Of a DNA stretch of 22,162 nucleotides, positions 14,786 through 21,861 are shown in pieces; positions within the stretch are counted from its first letter, which is position 1; the number at the start of each line of letters is the position of its first letter. The position numbers were made by a program, and so were the translations under genes. Source of the DNA: an uncultured Atopobium sp. (GTDB lineage: Bacteria > Actinomycetota > Coriobacteriia > Coriobacteriales > Atopobiaceae). The DNA lies in the NCBI GenBank assembly GCA_937926845.1, contig CALBBS010000037.1, positions 1 to 22,162 on the forward strand. Direction: 5' to 3'. The notes under the pieces were generated by a model. The model was not told the DNA's origin and did no database searches. It saw only the letters and a list, made by a program, of their open reading frames with translations.

Positions 14786-15436
14786 ATGAAGATGCAGAAA
14801 GCTGCTGTTTCTCAGGCACTGGTAGATACCTGTGCATTTGCAGTTGTTCGCGTCCCAACAGTTGAGCGTGGTATTGAAATTGCTGAGGGCCTTGCAGAAG
14901 GCGGCGTTCATGCAATGGAGATTAGCTACACCCTGCCAAACGCAGGCGAGGTTATTGCTGCAATTAGAGAGCGTCTTGGCGACAAGATGATTGTTGGTGC
15001 AGGTACCGTTATGGAGCCAACAACTGCACGTCTTGCTATCATGGCTGGCGCTCAGTTCATTGTTGCTAACTGCGGATCTGATGAGGTTGCTCGTATGTGT
15101 AACCTGTATCAGATTCCTTACGCACCTGGTTGCACTACTATGACCGAGGCAAACCACAGTCTTGAGATGGGCGCTGCCTTTATTAAGTGCTTCCCAATTT
15201 CTAATGTCTATGGTCCTGAGCTGGTTAACCTCTTTAAGACTCCAACTCCTTGGATGCCTCTGATGGCTTCTGGCGGCATTAATCTTGACAACCTTGCTGA
15301 GTGGCTTGAGCGTGGCGTTGATTGCTGCGGCATGGGAAGCCTGCTTACTAAGGGCTCAAAAGAGGAGATTGCCGCTAACGCAGCTAAGGTACGTGCCATC
15401 ATTGATGAGACACGTGCAAAGATGCAGACTGCATAA
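14786..15436 (+). CDS. KDPG/KHG-type (Eda family) class I aldolase
   Basis: This 216-aa TIM-barrel aldolase of the 2-dehydro-3-deoxy-phosphogluconate family cleaves a 2-keto-3-deoxy acid to pyruvate and an aldehyde. The Schiff-base lysine is Lys134 in AFIKCFPIS, the general base is Glu45 in HAMEISYT, GAGTV is at 71-75, and MASGGIN plus GMGSLLT form the phosphate end. The arginine that follows Glu45 in E. coli Eda (EVTLRT, R49) is replaced (EISYTL, Thr), which may mean a different substrate. The ATG at 14786 is preferred because AAGGAG (14771-14776) is 9 nt upstream; an in-frame ATG at 14777 directly abuts the SD. It is the last gene of the cluster, with a terminator 26 nt downstream. Confidence 0.9.
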   Translation: MKMQKAAVSQALVDTCAFAVVRVPTVERGIEIAEGLAEGGVHAMEISYTLPNAGEVIAAIRERLGDKMIVGAGTVMEPTTARLAIMAGAQFIVANCGSDEVARMCNLYQIPYAPGCTTMTEANHSLEMGAAFIKCFPISNVYGPELVNLFKTPTPWMPLMASGGINLDNLAEWLERGVDCCGMGSLLTKGSKEEIAANAAKVRAIIDETRAKMQTA

Positions 15437-15461
15437 GTAACGCTTTTCTCGCGATTGTCAG

Positions 15462-15493
15462 ACCGCCTTTTCTGAAATGAAGAGGCGGTTTTT
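15462..15493 (+). terminator. Terminator of the sugar catabolism cluster
   Basis: A 10-bp stem ACCGCCTTTT (15462-15471) pairs with AAGAGGCGGT (15480-15489), followed by a T run to 15493. It separates the aldolase gene from ftsE. Confidence 0.88.
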
Positions 15494-15536
15494 CTGTGGA
15501 TGACCTGCATGACGTGTAACATACCTGCACTTTTGG

Positions 15537-15542
15537 TAAAAT
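15537..15542 (+). promoter_or_regulatory. Candidate -10 box of ftsEX
   Basis: TAAAAT lies 43 nt before the ftsE start codon and 44 nt after the preceding terminator, so a promoter must lie near here. A clear -35 is not visible (TGTAAC at 15515-15520 is the closest). Confidence 0.35.
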
Positions 15543-15584
15543 AAATTCTGTATCTGTCTCTTCGGAGTAAGAAAAGGAGCAACT

Positions 15585-16613
15585 GTGGCTAATCATTTTC
15601 GCACTGATGAGCAACAGGAGTCCTCGTTTGATGACCGTTTTGGGGTAATTTCTCAGGATGATCTTAACCAGCTTGACCAGCAAGATGTTGGAGCTGATCA
15701 AGTTGAAACCCAGGACTTTTCTGTTGATGTGCCAGTGGCCCAGGCTGCTGAACCTGTAACAACTGTATCTGATCCATTTGCTTCTGGAGCAGAAGCCGTT
15801 CACGTGGTAACTGCTGAGCAGCAAAACAACCCTGAGCAGGCACCTCTTGATCGTGCAAAATTCTTTGCTGACCTTGCACAGAATGCACCACAGGTTGAGC
15901 GCACGGGCACTCCTACCATCTCTTTTAAGAGTGCCTCGCTTGTGTATCCATCGCAGCCAAATCGTCCTGCGCTGGATAACATCAGCGCTGATATCTACCC
16001 AGGTGAGTTTGTCTTTGTAGTTGGACACTCTGGTTCCGGTAAGTCATCTCTCTTGCGTCTTATCACGCGTGAGCAGAAGGCAACTCACGGACAGGTTATT
16101 GTTGCTGGTCAGGACCTTACGCGTATGCGTAACTCCAAGGTTCCTTATTTGCGTCGTCAGATTGGTACCGTCTTCCAGGACTTTAAGCTTCTGCCCGATA
16201 AGACCGTCTATGAGAACGTTTCCTTCGCACTTGAGTGCATTGGCAAACCTCGTTCTGTCATTAATGTGCAGGTTCCTGAGGTTTTGCGTCTAGTAGGACT
16301 TGGACAGAAGATGGATGCTTACCCAGATCAGCTATCTGGCGGTGAGCAGCAGCGTGTTTCCGTTGCTCGTGCAATGGTTAATCGTCCACCGCTGCTTATC
16401 TGCGACGAGCCTACGGGTAACTTGGACCCAGCAATTTCTCTGGGCATTATGAAGCTTCTTGACCGCATTAATCGTGCGGGCACTACGGTTGTAATGGCAA
16501 CACACGATCGCGAGATGGTTGACTCTATGCGCAAGCGCGTTATTGCACTTGAGGCTGGTCACATTGTCCGCGACCAGGAGAAGGGAGGCTATGGTTACTA
16601 TGGGGCTCTCTAA
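15585..16613 (+). CDS. ftsE: Cell division ATP-binding protein FtsE with long acidic N-terminal extension
   Basis: This ABC ATPase works with FtsX at the septum to activate peptidoglycan hydrolases. The ABC domain occupies residues ~110-342. It has Walker A GHSGSGKSS (148-156), VFQDFKLLPDKTVYENV (Q-loop and the FtsE-typical FKLLP), signature LSGGEQQRV (about 250-258), Walker B LLICDEPTGNLD (about 270) and the switch ATHDREMV. Ordinary FtsE is ~225 aa; here ~109 extra residues precede it, rich in Asp, Glu and Gln and probably disordered. The extension is likely real: GTG 15585 has AAAGGAG just upstream and the frame is open throughout. ftsX overlaps its 3' end. The reading as FtsE rather than a LolD-type transporter rests on the FtsX partner. 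Confidence 0.95.
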   Translation: MANHFRTDEQQESSFDDRFGVISQDDLNQLDQQDVGADQVETQDFSVDVPVAQAAEPVTTVSDPFASGAEAVHVVTAEQQNNPEQAPLDRAKFFADLAQNAPQVERTGTPTISFKSASLVYPSQPNRPALDNISADIYPGEFVFVVGHSGSGKSSLLRLITREQKATHGQVIVAGQDLTRMRNSKVPYLRRQIGTVFQDFKLLPDKTVYENVSFALECIGKPRSVINVQVPEVLRLVGLGQKMDAYPDQLSGGEQQRVSVARAMVNRPPLLICDEPTGNLDPAISLGIMKLLDRINRAGTTVVMATHDREMVDSMRKRVIALEAGHIVRDQEKGGYGYYGAL

Positions 16614-17526
16614 TTTTGGATATTCTCTGCATGAGGCCGGAAGTCACTTTAGAAGGAACTGGTCTACCGCTCTTGGTGCAATCGTAACCATCTTCTTGTC
16701 ACTGTTCATTATCGGCCTGTTTATTCTTGGCTCCGCTCTTATCGAGAACATGGTAGGAAGTGTCGAGAACCGCGTTACTATCCAGGCGTTTCTTTCGGAT
16801 GACGCAGATCAGGCCGCAGTAACTGCTTTCCAGCAAGAGGTTCAAGGCTGGGATACGGTTGAGTCAGTAACCTATAAGAGCAAAGATCAGGCTCTTGAGG
16901 AGTACCGCACCACCATGAGTTATCGCAATGCTTCTGATGCGGTTTCTGCTCTTGATGGTCAGAATCCAATTCCTGCATCTCTTGTAATCAAACTCAAGGA
17001 TCCTAAGGATGTTCAAGACGTTGCACAGCGCATTGCCTCTTCATCATCTTTTGCAGCTATTGCAGATAATAAGAGTAATCCATCTGGTGATGTTCAGTAT
17101 GGTCGCGAGACTGTTGAGCGTTTGTTTAGCGTAACAGCATACATTCGTATTGGCGCTATTGGCCTTGTTGGACTTCTGGTGTTTGTTGCCTTTGTCTTTA
17201 TTAACAACACCATTCGCCTTGCTATTAATGCTCGTCGTCGTGAGATTGCTATCATGCGTCTGGTTGGCGCATCTAACAGCTTTATTCGTGGGCCATTCCT
17301 TATGGAAGGTGTGCTTGAGGCGGTTATCGGTGCTCTTCTCGCCATTGTCGTTTTGGTTGTTGGAACCCACATGCTTCTCCCGGTTATGGCAGAAAGCATG
17401 ACCTTCTTGACCTTTGCTATTCCAAAAACGGTCATGCTGGGTATGAGTGGCCTTCTGTTGCTCTTAGGTTTGCTTCTGGGACTCTTTGGTTCTGCTATTG
17501 CTATGGGCCGCTATCTGAAGGCATAG
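16591..17526 (+). CDS. ftsX: Cell division protein FtsX
   Basis: This 311-aa membrane partner of FtsE has four transmembrane segments. TM1 is ALGAIVTIFLSLFIIGLFILG, followed by a large extracellular domain of ~135 residues (starting ENRVTIQAFLSDD). TM2 to TM4 lie in the C-terminal half (IGAIGLVGLLVFVAFVFI and others), with the family motif ARRREIAIMRLVGAS between TM2 and TM3. The gene overlaps ftsE by 23 nt from ATG 16591; an alternative ATG at 16600 (MGLSNFGYSL) gives 308 aa and aligns slightly better with family N-termini. The SD region GGAGAAGGGAGG (16577-16588) can serve either. It ends in TAG; the terminator is at 17605. Confidence 0.94.
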   Translation: MVTMGLSNFGYSLHEAGSHFRRNWSTALGAIVTIFLSLFIIGLFILGSALIENMVGSVENRVTIQAFLSDDADQAAVTAFQQEVQGWDTVESVTYKSKDQALEEYRTTMSYRNASDAVSALDGQNPIPASLVIKLKDPKDVQDVAQRIASSSSFAAIADNKSNPSGDVQYGRETVERLFSVTAYIRIGAIGLVGLLVFVAFVFINNTIRLAINARRREIAIMRLVGASNSFIRGPFLMEGVLEAVIGALLAIVVLVVGTHMLLPVMAESMTFLTFAIPKTVMLGMSGLLLLLGLLLGLFGSAIAMGRYLKA

Positions 17527-17540
17527 CAACTAAGCAACCT

Positions 17541-17568
17541 GGTACTTCAATTGTCAAAGTGAAGTATC
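17541..17568 (+). repeat. Inverted repeat after ftsX
   Basis: GGTACTTCA (17541-17549) pairs with TGAAGTATC (17560-17568): nine pairs with one G-U and a 10-nt loop. A T6 run begins 11 nt further on, too far for a classical terminator. It lies upstream of the true terminator and could be an mRNA 3' stability element. Confidence 0.4.
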
Positions 17569-17604
17569 AATTAAGAAAGTTTTTTGCATAAAGATTGCAA
17601 GGTA

Positions 17605-17637
17605 AGACCTCGTGAAAACCGTTCACGGGGTCTTTTT
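17605..17637 (+). terminator. Terminator of ftsEX
   Basis: A 12-bp stem AGACCTCGTGAA (17605-17616) pairs with TTCACGGGGTCT (17622-17633, one G-U), with a 5-nt loop and TTTTT at 17633-17637. It separates ftsX from the LysR gene. Confidence 0.92.
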
Positions 17638-17723
17638 ACGTTAAACGGTATTTACCAATTTGCAGGTAGAATGATATTTTTAAGGGTGAATTGTTAGGCC
17701 ACGTACTTGAATGGGGGCCAAGT

Positions 17724-18572
17724 ATGGAGACCAACCTGCACAAATTCCAGGCTTTTACTTCCGCGGCGTATCACAGTAGCTTTACGGTGGCGGCAGAAGA
17801 GCTGGGATGCACTCAGTCGTCTATTAGTCGCATGGTGGCAAGTCTAGAAAAAGAGTGGGATGTCCGCTTGTTTAACAGGCATGGTGGCTATGTAAGTCTA
17901 ACTCCTGAGGGAAAGACGCTTTTGCCTGTTGCAGAAGAGGTGTGCCAGGCATACAGCAAGTTGAGCAATCAAGTTAATCGCGTCAGCGCCATTGAGATGG
18001 GCGACCTTGTTATTGCTGCGCCTTCGAGCTTTCTTTCACGAGCACTGCCAGTCCATCTGAAGAAGTACATGACTGATCATCCAAACATCAAAGTTGAAGT
18101 TATCGAATGTACCTACGGCGAAGCCCTGCGTCTTATTAGCAAGGGTAAGGTGGATATTAGTTTTACTATGACCCGCGCAACTGAACAGGGATTTACTTCA
18201 ACTTTATTTGATCATGATGAGGTTATTGTTGTTTCTCAAAAGGGACATTACGAGAAGAACCTTGAGACAATTCCTGTTAAGCGTCTTATTGAAGAGCCCT
18301 TTATTGTTGATATTGAGACGGCTCCTCTGCTTCAGAAGCAACTCAAAAACGCACGCATGACGTTTGCATCATCGGATTCATTCACCATTATGTCCATGGT
18401 AGAGTCCGGTCTTGGTGTAAGTTTGTTGCCACTTGAGGCAACAAAAGGTACAAATTTTGATATTGATGTACATCATCTGGAGACTCCCGTACATCGTAAT
18501 GTCTTTATTACACATCGTGTAAAAGGCGAGATGTCGCGCACTACAGAAGAGTTTTTAAAGTATTTGAGTTAA
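17724..18572 (+). CDS. LysR-family transcriptional regulator
   Basis: This 282-aa regulator has a typical N-terminal winged HTH (residues ~8-65) with FTVAAEELGCTQSSISR, LEKEWDVRLFNR and LTPEGKTLLP. It is followed by a periplasmic-binding-like effector domain (GDLVIAAPSSFLSRALP, DISFTMTRATEQGF, MVESGLGVSLLPLEA). I chose ATG 17724 (METNLHKFQAF, the usual family start) with GGGGG (17713-17717) upstream. A TTG at 17691 would add 11 residues without homology. It reads in the same direction as the downstream permease-amidohydrolase pair and is separated from it by 224 nt, so it may control them. The effector is unknown. Confidence 0.93.
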   Translation: METNLHKFQAFTSAAYHSSFTVAAEELGCTQSSISRMVASLEKEWDVRLFNRHGGYVSLTPEGKTLLPVAEEVCQAYSKLSNQVNRVSAIEMGDLVIAAPSSFLSRALPVHLKKYMTDHPNIKVEVIECTYGEALRLISKGKVDISFTMTRATEQGFTSTLFDHDEVIVVSQKGHYEKNLETIPVKRLIEEPFIVDIETAPLLQKQLKNARMTFASSDSFTIMSMVESGLGVSLLPLEATKGTNFDIDVHHLETPVHRNVFITHRVKGEMSRTTEEFLKYLS

Positions 18573-18603
18573 AGATTGATACATAGTTGTGTACGTTAAC
18601 TAT

Positions 18604-18631
18604 TTGAAAATTGCATAACTGTTATTAGATT
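18604..18631 (+). promoter_or_regulatory. Candidate promoter of the permease gene
   Basis: TTGAAA (18604-18609) and TAGATT (18626-18631) are separated by 16 bp, about 165 nt before the permease start codon. The long leader that results contains a small ACCGC-TC-GCGGT hairpin at about 18659-18670. A LysR-type site would be expected near here, but I could not identify one clearly. Confidence 0.4.
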
Positions 18632-18796
18632 TTGGTAAAGATGTAAAAAGATTTAACTACCGCTCGCGGTTGTAGCCTTTACGCTTACGGGTTTATCTGA
18701 CGTCCAGAGGGCGCTACTTCTTTTTTCAAATGGCTTCGGGTGCAAACATAGTCTCATCAAGTTCTTCGTCCGAGTTATTACGGGAAGGAGTGGGAC

Positions 18797-20239
18797 ATGG
18801 CAGAAAATGCCGAGGCACCTGAGATGCAAAAGTCGTTGAGTCTATTCAACTTCTTTACCATCGGATTTGGTGCGATCATTGGTACCGGATGGGTGCTCCT
18901 GGTAGGCGACTGGATGGTTCTTGGTGGAGGACCATTCCCCGCGATGATCGCATTCGCAATTGGCGCAATTTTCCTTGTACCAATTGGATGTGTTTTTGGC
19001 GAGCTCACTGCTGCTATTCCAATTTCTGGTGGCATCATTGAGTACGTCGACAGGACATTCGGTCGCCCAATGGGCTTCTTTACTGGCTGGATGCTCCTTC
19101 TGGGTAACGCTCCACTGTGCCCTTGGGAAGCAATTGCTATTTCCACGCTTCTCACCGACCGCTTTGGCGCATTCCCAATTCTTTCTTGGCTGCGCTCCGT
19201 TAAGCTCTACACCATTCTTGGTGCAGATGTTTACCTGTGGCCAACAGTCATCGCTCTTTGCTTTGCTATTCTGGTCATCTTCCTTAACTTTAAGGGCGCT
19301 GGCGCAGCAGCTAAGCTTTCGAGCTTCCTGACTAAGGCTCTGCTGACTGGTATGATCCTTGCAATGGTTATCTCCTTTGCAACTGGTTCTCCAAGCAACG
19401 GCCTCCCACTCTTCTCCCAGGCAACTGAGGTTGCAGGTGGCGAGGGCACAAAGGCTACCAGCTTCTTTGGTGGCATCATTGCAGTACTTGTTATGACTCC
19501 ATTCTTCTACGCTGGCTTTGACACCATTCCACAGCAGGCAGAAGAGGCTTCTGCTGACCTTGATTGGAAGAAGTTTGGCATCATTCCAGCACTTGCACTT
19601 ATGGCATCTGGTGTCTTCTATCTCATCTGCATCTATGCATTCGGAACCATGATTGACTGGCACGAGTTTGTTAAGTCTTCTGTTCCTGCACTTGCAGTTC
19701 TCGAGCGCATCAACCTGTTCTTCTACATTGCAATGCTCATCATTGCAACGCTTGGACCTCTGGGCCCAATGAACTCCTTCTTTGGTGCTTCAACTCGTTT
19801 GATGCTCGCTCTTGGTCGTAAGAAGATGCTCCCAGAGGCATTCGCAAAGATTGACCCTAAGTCTGGCGCACCTCTGACTGCAAACATGTTCATGGCTGGC
19901 CTGACCCTTGTTGGTCCATTCCTTGGCCGCAACATGCTTGTTCCTCTGACCAACGTTGCTTCTCTTGGCTTCATCTTCGCATGCACCATGGCTGGCGTTG
20001 CCTGCCTGCGCCTGCGTCAGACCGAGCCAGACCTGCCTCGTCCTTACAAGGTCAACGGTGGTATCGCAGGTATCCTGGCTGCAATTCTTGCTGGCAGCAT
20101 CATCATCGGTCTGATGGTTGTTCCTTTCAGTCCTGCAGCACTGAAGCCAGTTGAGTGGATCATCACCATTTCTTGGATTGTCATTGGTATGGCCATCTTC
20201 ATGATCTTTGGTCGTCAGTCTGAGAAGGCAGCAGCATAA
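18797..20239 (+). CDS. APC-superfamily amino-acid permease
   Basis: This 480-aa integral membrane transporter has ~12 hydrophobic segments. The unwound first helix motif GFGAIIGTGWV (about residues 23-33) is the APC substrate/ion-site signature, and the family-typical FGELTAAIP-ISGGIIEYV follows near 70-88. FYAGFDTIPQQAEEA (about 236-250) resembles the conserved TM6 region. The substrate is probably an amino acid or amine; specificity cannot be read from sequence. ATG has GGAAGGAG (18782-18789) 7 nt upstream. Codons are strongly biased (CCA for Pro, GCA/GCT for Ala), suggesting high expression. The amidohydrolase gene follows 136 nt downstream with no classical terminator between. Confidence 0.92.
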   Translation: MAENAEAPEMQKSLSLFNFFTIGFGAIIGTGWVLLVGDWMVLGGGPFPAMIAFAIGAIFLVPIGCVFGELTAAIPISGGIIEYVDRTFGRPMGFFTGWMLLLGNAPLCPWEAIAISTLLTDRFGAFPILSWLRSVKLYTILGADVYLWPTVIALCFAILVIFLNFKGAGAAAKLSSFLTKALLTGMILAMVISFATGSPSNGLPLFSQATEVAGGEGTKATSFFGGIIAVLVMTPFFYAGFDTIPQQAEEASADLDWKKFGIIPALALMASGVFYLICIYAFGTMIDWHEFVKSSVPALAVLERINLFFYIAMLIIATLGPLGPMNSFFGASTRLMLALGRKKMLPEAFAKIDPKSGAPLTANMFMAGLTLVGPFLGRNMLVPLTNVASLGFIFACTMAGVACLRLRQTEPDLPRPYKVNGGIAGILAAILAGSIIIGLMVVPFSPAALKPVEWIITISWIVIGMAIFMIFGRQSEKAAA

Positions 20240-20310
20240 GTTGCTTGCAAGCTCTAAAGGTTTCATCGGTACGTTGAACTAAGCACGTTATTTGTTTCTT
20301 TAGTTTGGAT

Positions 20311-20341
20311 TTTTTGCGCCCAAAAAGGGTGGGCGCAAAAA
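20311..20341. repeat. A/T-flanked perfect hairpin between permease and amidohydrolase
   Basis: TTTTTGCGCCC (20311-20321) pairs perfectly with GGGCGCAAAAA (20331-20341) around a 9-nt loop AAAAAGGGT. Neither strand has a U tract beyond the stem; the T run is part of the 5' arm. It lies 34 nt before the amidohydrolase start codon. It may act as a transcript-end or processing structure, or a weak terminator, rather than a strong intrinsic terminator. Confidence 0.6.
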
Positions 20342-20375
20342 GATAGTATTTATCATTTACTAGAGGGGGAAAGAA

Positions 20376-21623
20376 ATGAGTAAGATTGCTTTTGTAGGCG
20401 GAAAGCTCGTTGACGGCACTGGCGCCGCTCCTGTTGAGGATTCTCTTGTCCTCGTAGACGACAAGAAGATCGCTTACGCTGGTCCTCGCACTGAGGTTCC
20501 AGAGGGCTATGAGGTCCGTGACATCCAGGGCCGCACCATTATGCCAGGTCTTATCGATACCCACCTGCACTTCTCCGGCAACCTGACCGACAACGATAAC
20601 GACTGGGTTATCGAGTCCGTTGCTCAGAAGCAGGCATGCGCAGTCAAGCAGGCTTATGATGCTCTTACCCACGGCCTCACCACTGTCGTTGAGATTGGCC
20701 GCAATGGTATTGCTATCCGCGACCTCGTTAACATGGGCATTATGCAGGGTCCTCGCATCTTTGCTACCGGCCTTGGCCTTTGCCGCGTTGCTGGTCATGG
20801 TGACTCTCACCACCTGCCACTGCAGATTTCCAAGGACGGACACCCTTGGGGCGACCAGGTAGACGGTCCTTGGGATCTTCGTAAGGCAGTTCGTCGTCGT
20901 CTTCGTGAGAACCCAGACGCAATTAAGATTTGGGCAACCGGTGGCGGCATTTGGCACTGGGACTCCGGTCGCGATCAGCACTACTGCTACGAGGAGATCA
21001 AGGCAGTTTGCGACGAGGCAGCAATGGTTGGCATTCCTGTTTGGTCACACTCCTATAACAGCTTCTCCGCAGCTTATGACTCCGTCCGTTGCGGCTGCGA
21101 GCAGATGATTCACGGCTTCGAGCTTGATGCAAAGACCATGGATCTTATGTGCGAGCAGGGCACCTTCTTCACTCCTACCATCGGCTTCCTGCCAACTTGG
21201 TACGGAACTTATCCACCAGAGTGGACTCCAGAGCTCGACGCATTTGCAGGCGACACTGTTGTTGAGAAGGGCCTCAACCGTACATACGAGAACCTCCGTG
21301 CTGCTAATGAGCGCGGCGTCACTCTCACCATCGGCTCCGACTCCTTCAGCTTCGTAACTCCTTACGGCTATGTCACCATCGATGAGATGTATGACTTCGT
21401 TGAGAAGGCTGGCGTCACCATTCTTGAGACCATCAAGGCTGCTACTCTTAACGGCGCAAAGATGGTTCACCACGAGGATGAGTTTGGCTCCCTCGAGGCT
21501 GGCAAGCTTGCTGACCTCCTGGTTGTCAAGGGCGACGTTGCTTCCAACATCCGCGACCTTACCCCAGATAACATGGAAGTTATCATGAAGGAAGGCAGCG
21601 AGGTTATTCGCGGCACCTTCTAA
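20376..21623 (+). CDS. Metal-dependent amidohydrolase (imidazolonepropionase / Xaa-Pro dipeptidase-like group)
   Basis: This 415-aa cytoplasmic hydrolase belongs to the amidohydrolase superfamily. The metal-site residues are all visible: His63 and His65 in DTHLHF, the Lys184 that is carboxylated in family members (IKIWATGG), His225 in WSHSYN, His246 in IHGFEL and Asp322 in IGSDSF. The N-terminal small beta domain (KIAFVGGKLVDGTG) and its C-terminal return (GSLEAGKLADLLVVKGD) are typical. This suggests a binuclear zinc enzyme cleaving amide or imide bonds in cyclic or N-acyl/dipeptide substrates. The partner permease upstream suggests an imported amino-acid derivative. SD AGAGGGGGA (20362-20370) is strong. 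Codons are C-ending and highly biased (ATC, GAC, AAC), so it is probably abundant. It is followed by a strong terminator. Confidence 0.92.
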   Translation: MSKIAFVGGKLVDGTGAAPVEDSLVLVDDKKIAYAGPRTEVPEGYEVRDIQGRTIMPGLIDTHLHFSGNLTDNDNDWVIESVAQKQACAVKQAYDALTHGLTTVVEIGRNGIAIRDLVNMGIMQGPRIFATGLGLCRVAGHGDSHHLPLQISKDGHPWGDQVDGPWDLRKAVRRRLRENPDAIKIWATGGGIWHWDSGRDQHYCYEEIKAVCDEAAMVGIPVWSHSYNSFSAAYDSVRCGCEQMIHGFELDAKTMDLMCEQGTFFTPTIGFLPTWYGTYPPEWTPELDAFAGDTVVEKGLNRTYENLRAANERGVTLTIGSDSFSFVTPYGYVTIDEMYDFVEKAGVTILETIKAATLNGAKMVHHEDEFGSLEAGKLADLLVVKGDVASNIRDLTPDNMEVIMKEGSEVIRGTF

Positions 21624-21644
21624 GAGGTAAACCAATTCCTTTTG

Positions 21645-21680
21645 GAGCCCCTATGCAGTCTCTGCATAGGGGCTCTTTTT
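21645..21680 (+). terminator. Strong intrinsic terminator after the amidohydrolase gene
   Basis: A perfect 14-bp stem GAGCCCCTATGCAG (21645-21658) pairs with CTGCATAGGGGCTC (21662-21675), with a 3-nt loop and TTTTT at 21676-21680. Confidence 0.96.
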
Positions 21681-21861
21681 CGTGTACAGGAGTGGCGAGA
21701 AACCCGTTGAGGGTCGCGACAATTCGTCGAAATGCTCAGCGGAGTTCTTGGAACCTCTCGCCTTATCTGGACGTCGTCTATCACAAGGCACTTTAGGGTA
21801 CATATCAGAAGATTCATTGGGTCAGCGCAAAAAGCTCTGACCTCTACCCACAGGAGGATTA

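Noticed and set aside
17691..17723. TTG start for the LysR gene
   Set aside because: It adds 11 residues outside the conserved LysR N-terminus. ATG 17724 has a G-rich SD and the normal family start. TAAGGG before the TTG keeps a small doubt.
956..21623. TGA reassigned to a sense codon
   Set aside because: All genes are complete when read with the standard code, Trp is encoded by TGG throughout, and an RF2 gene is retained. Avoidance or weak use of TGA is the more cautious reading.
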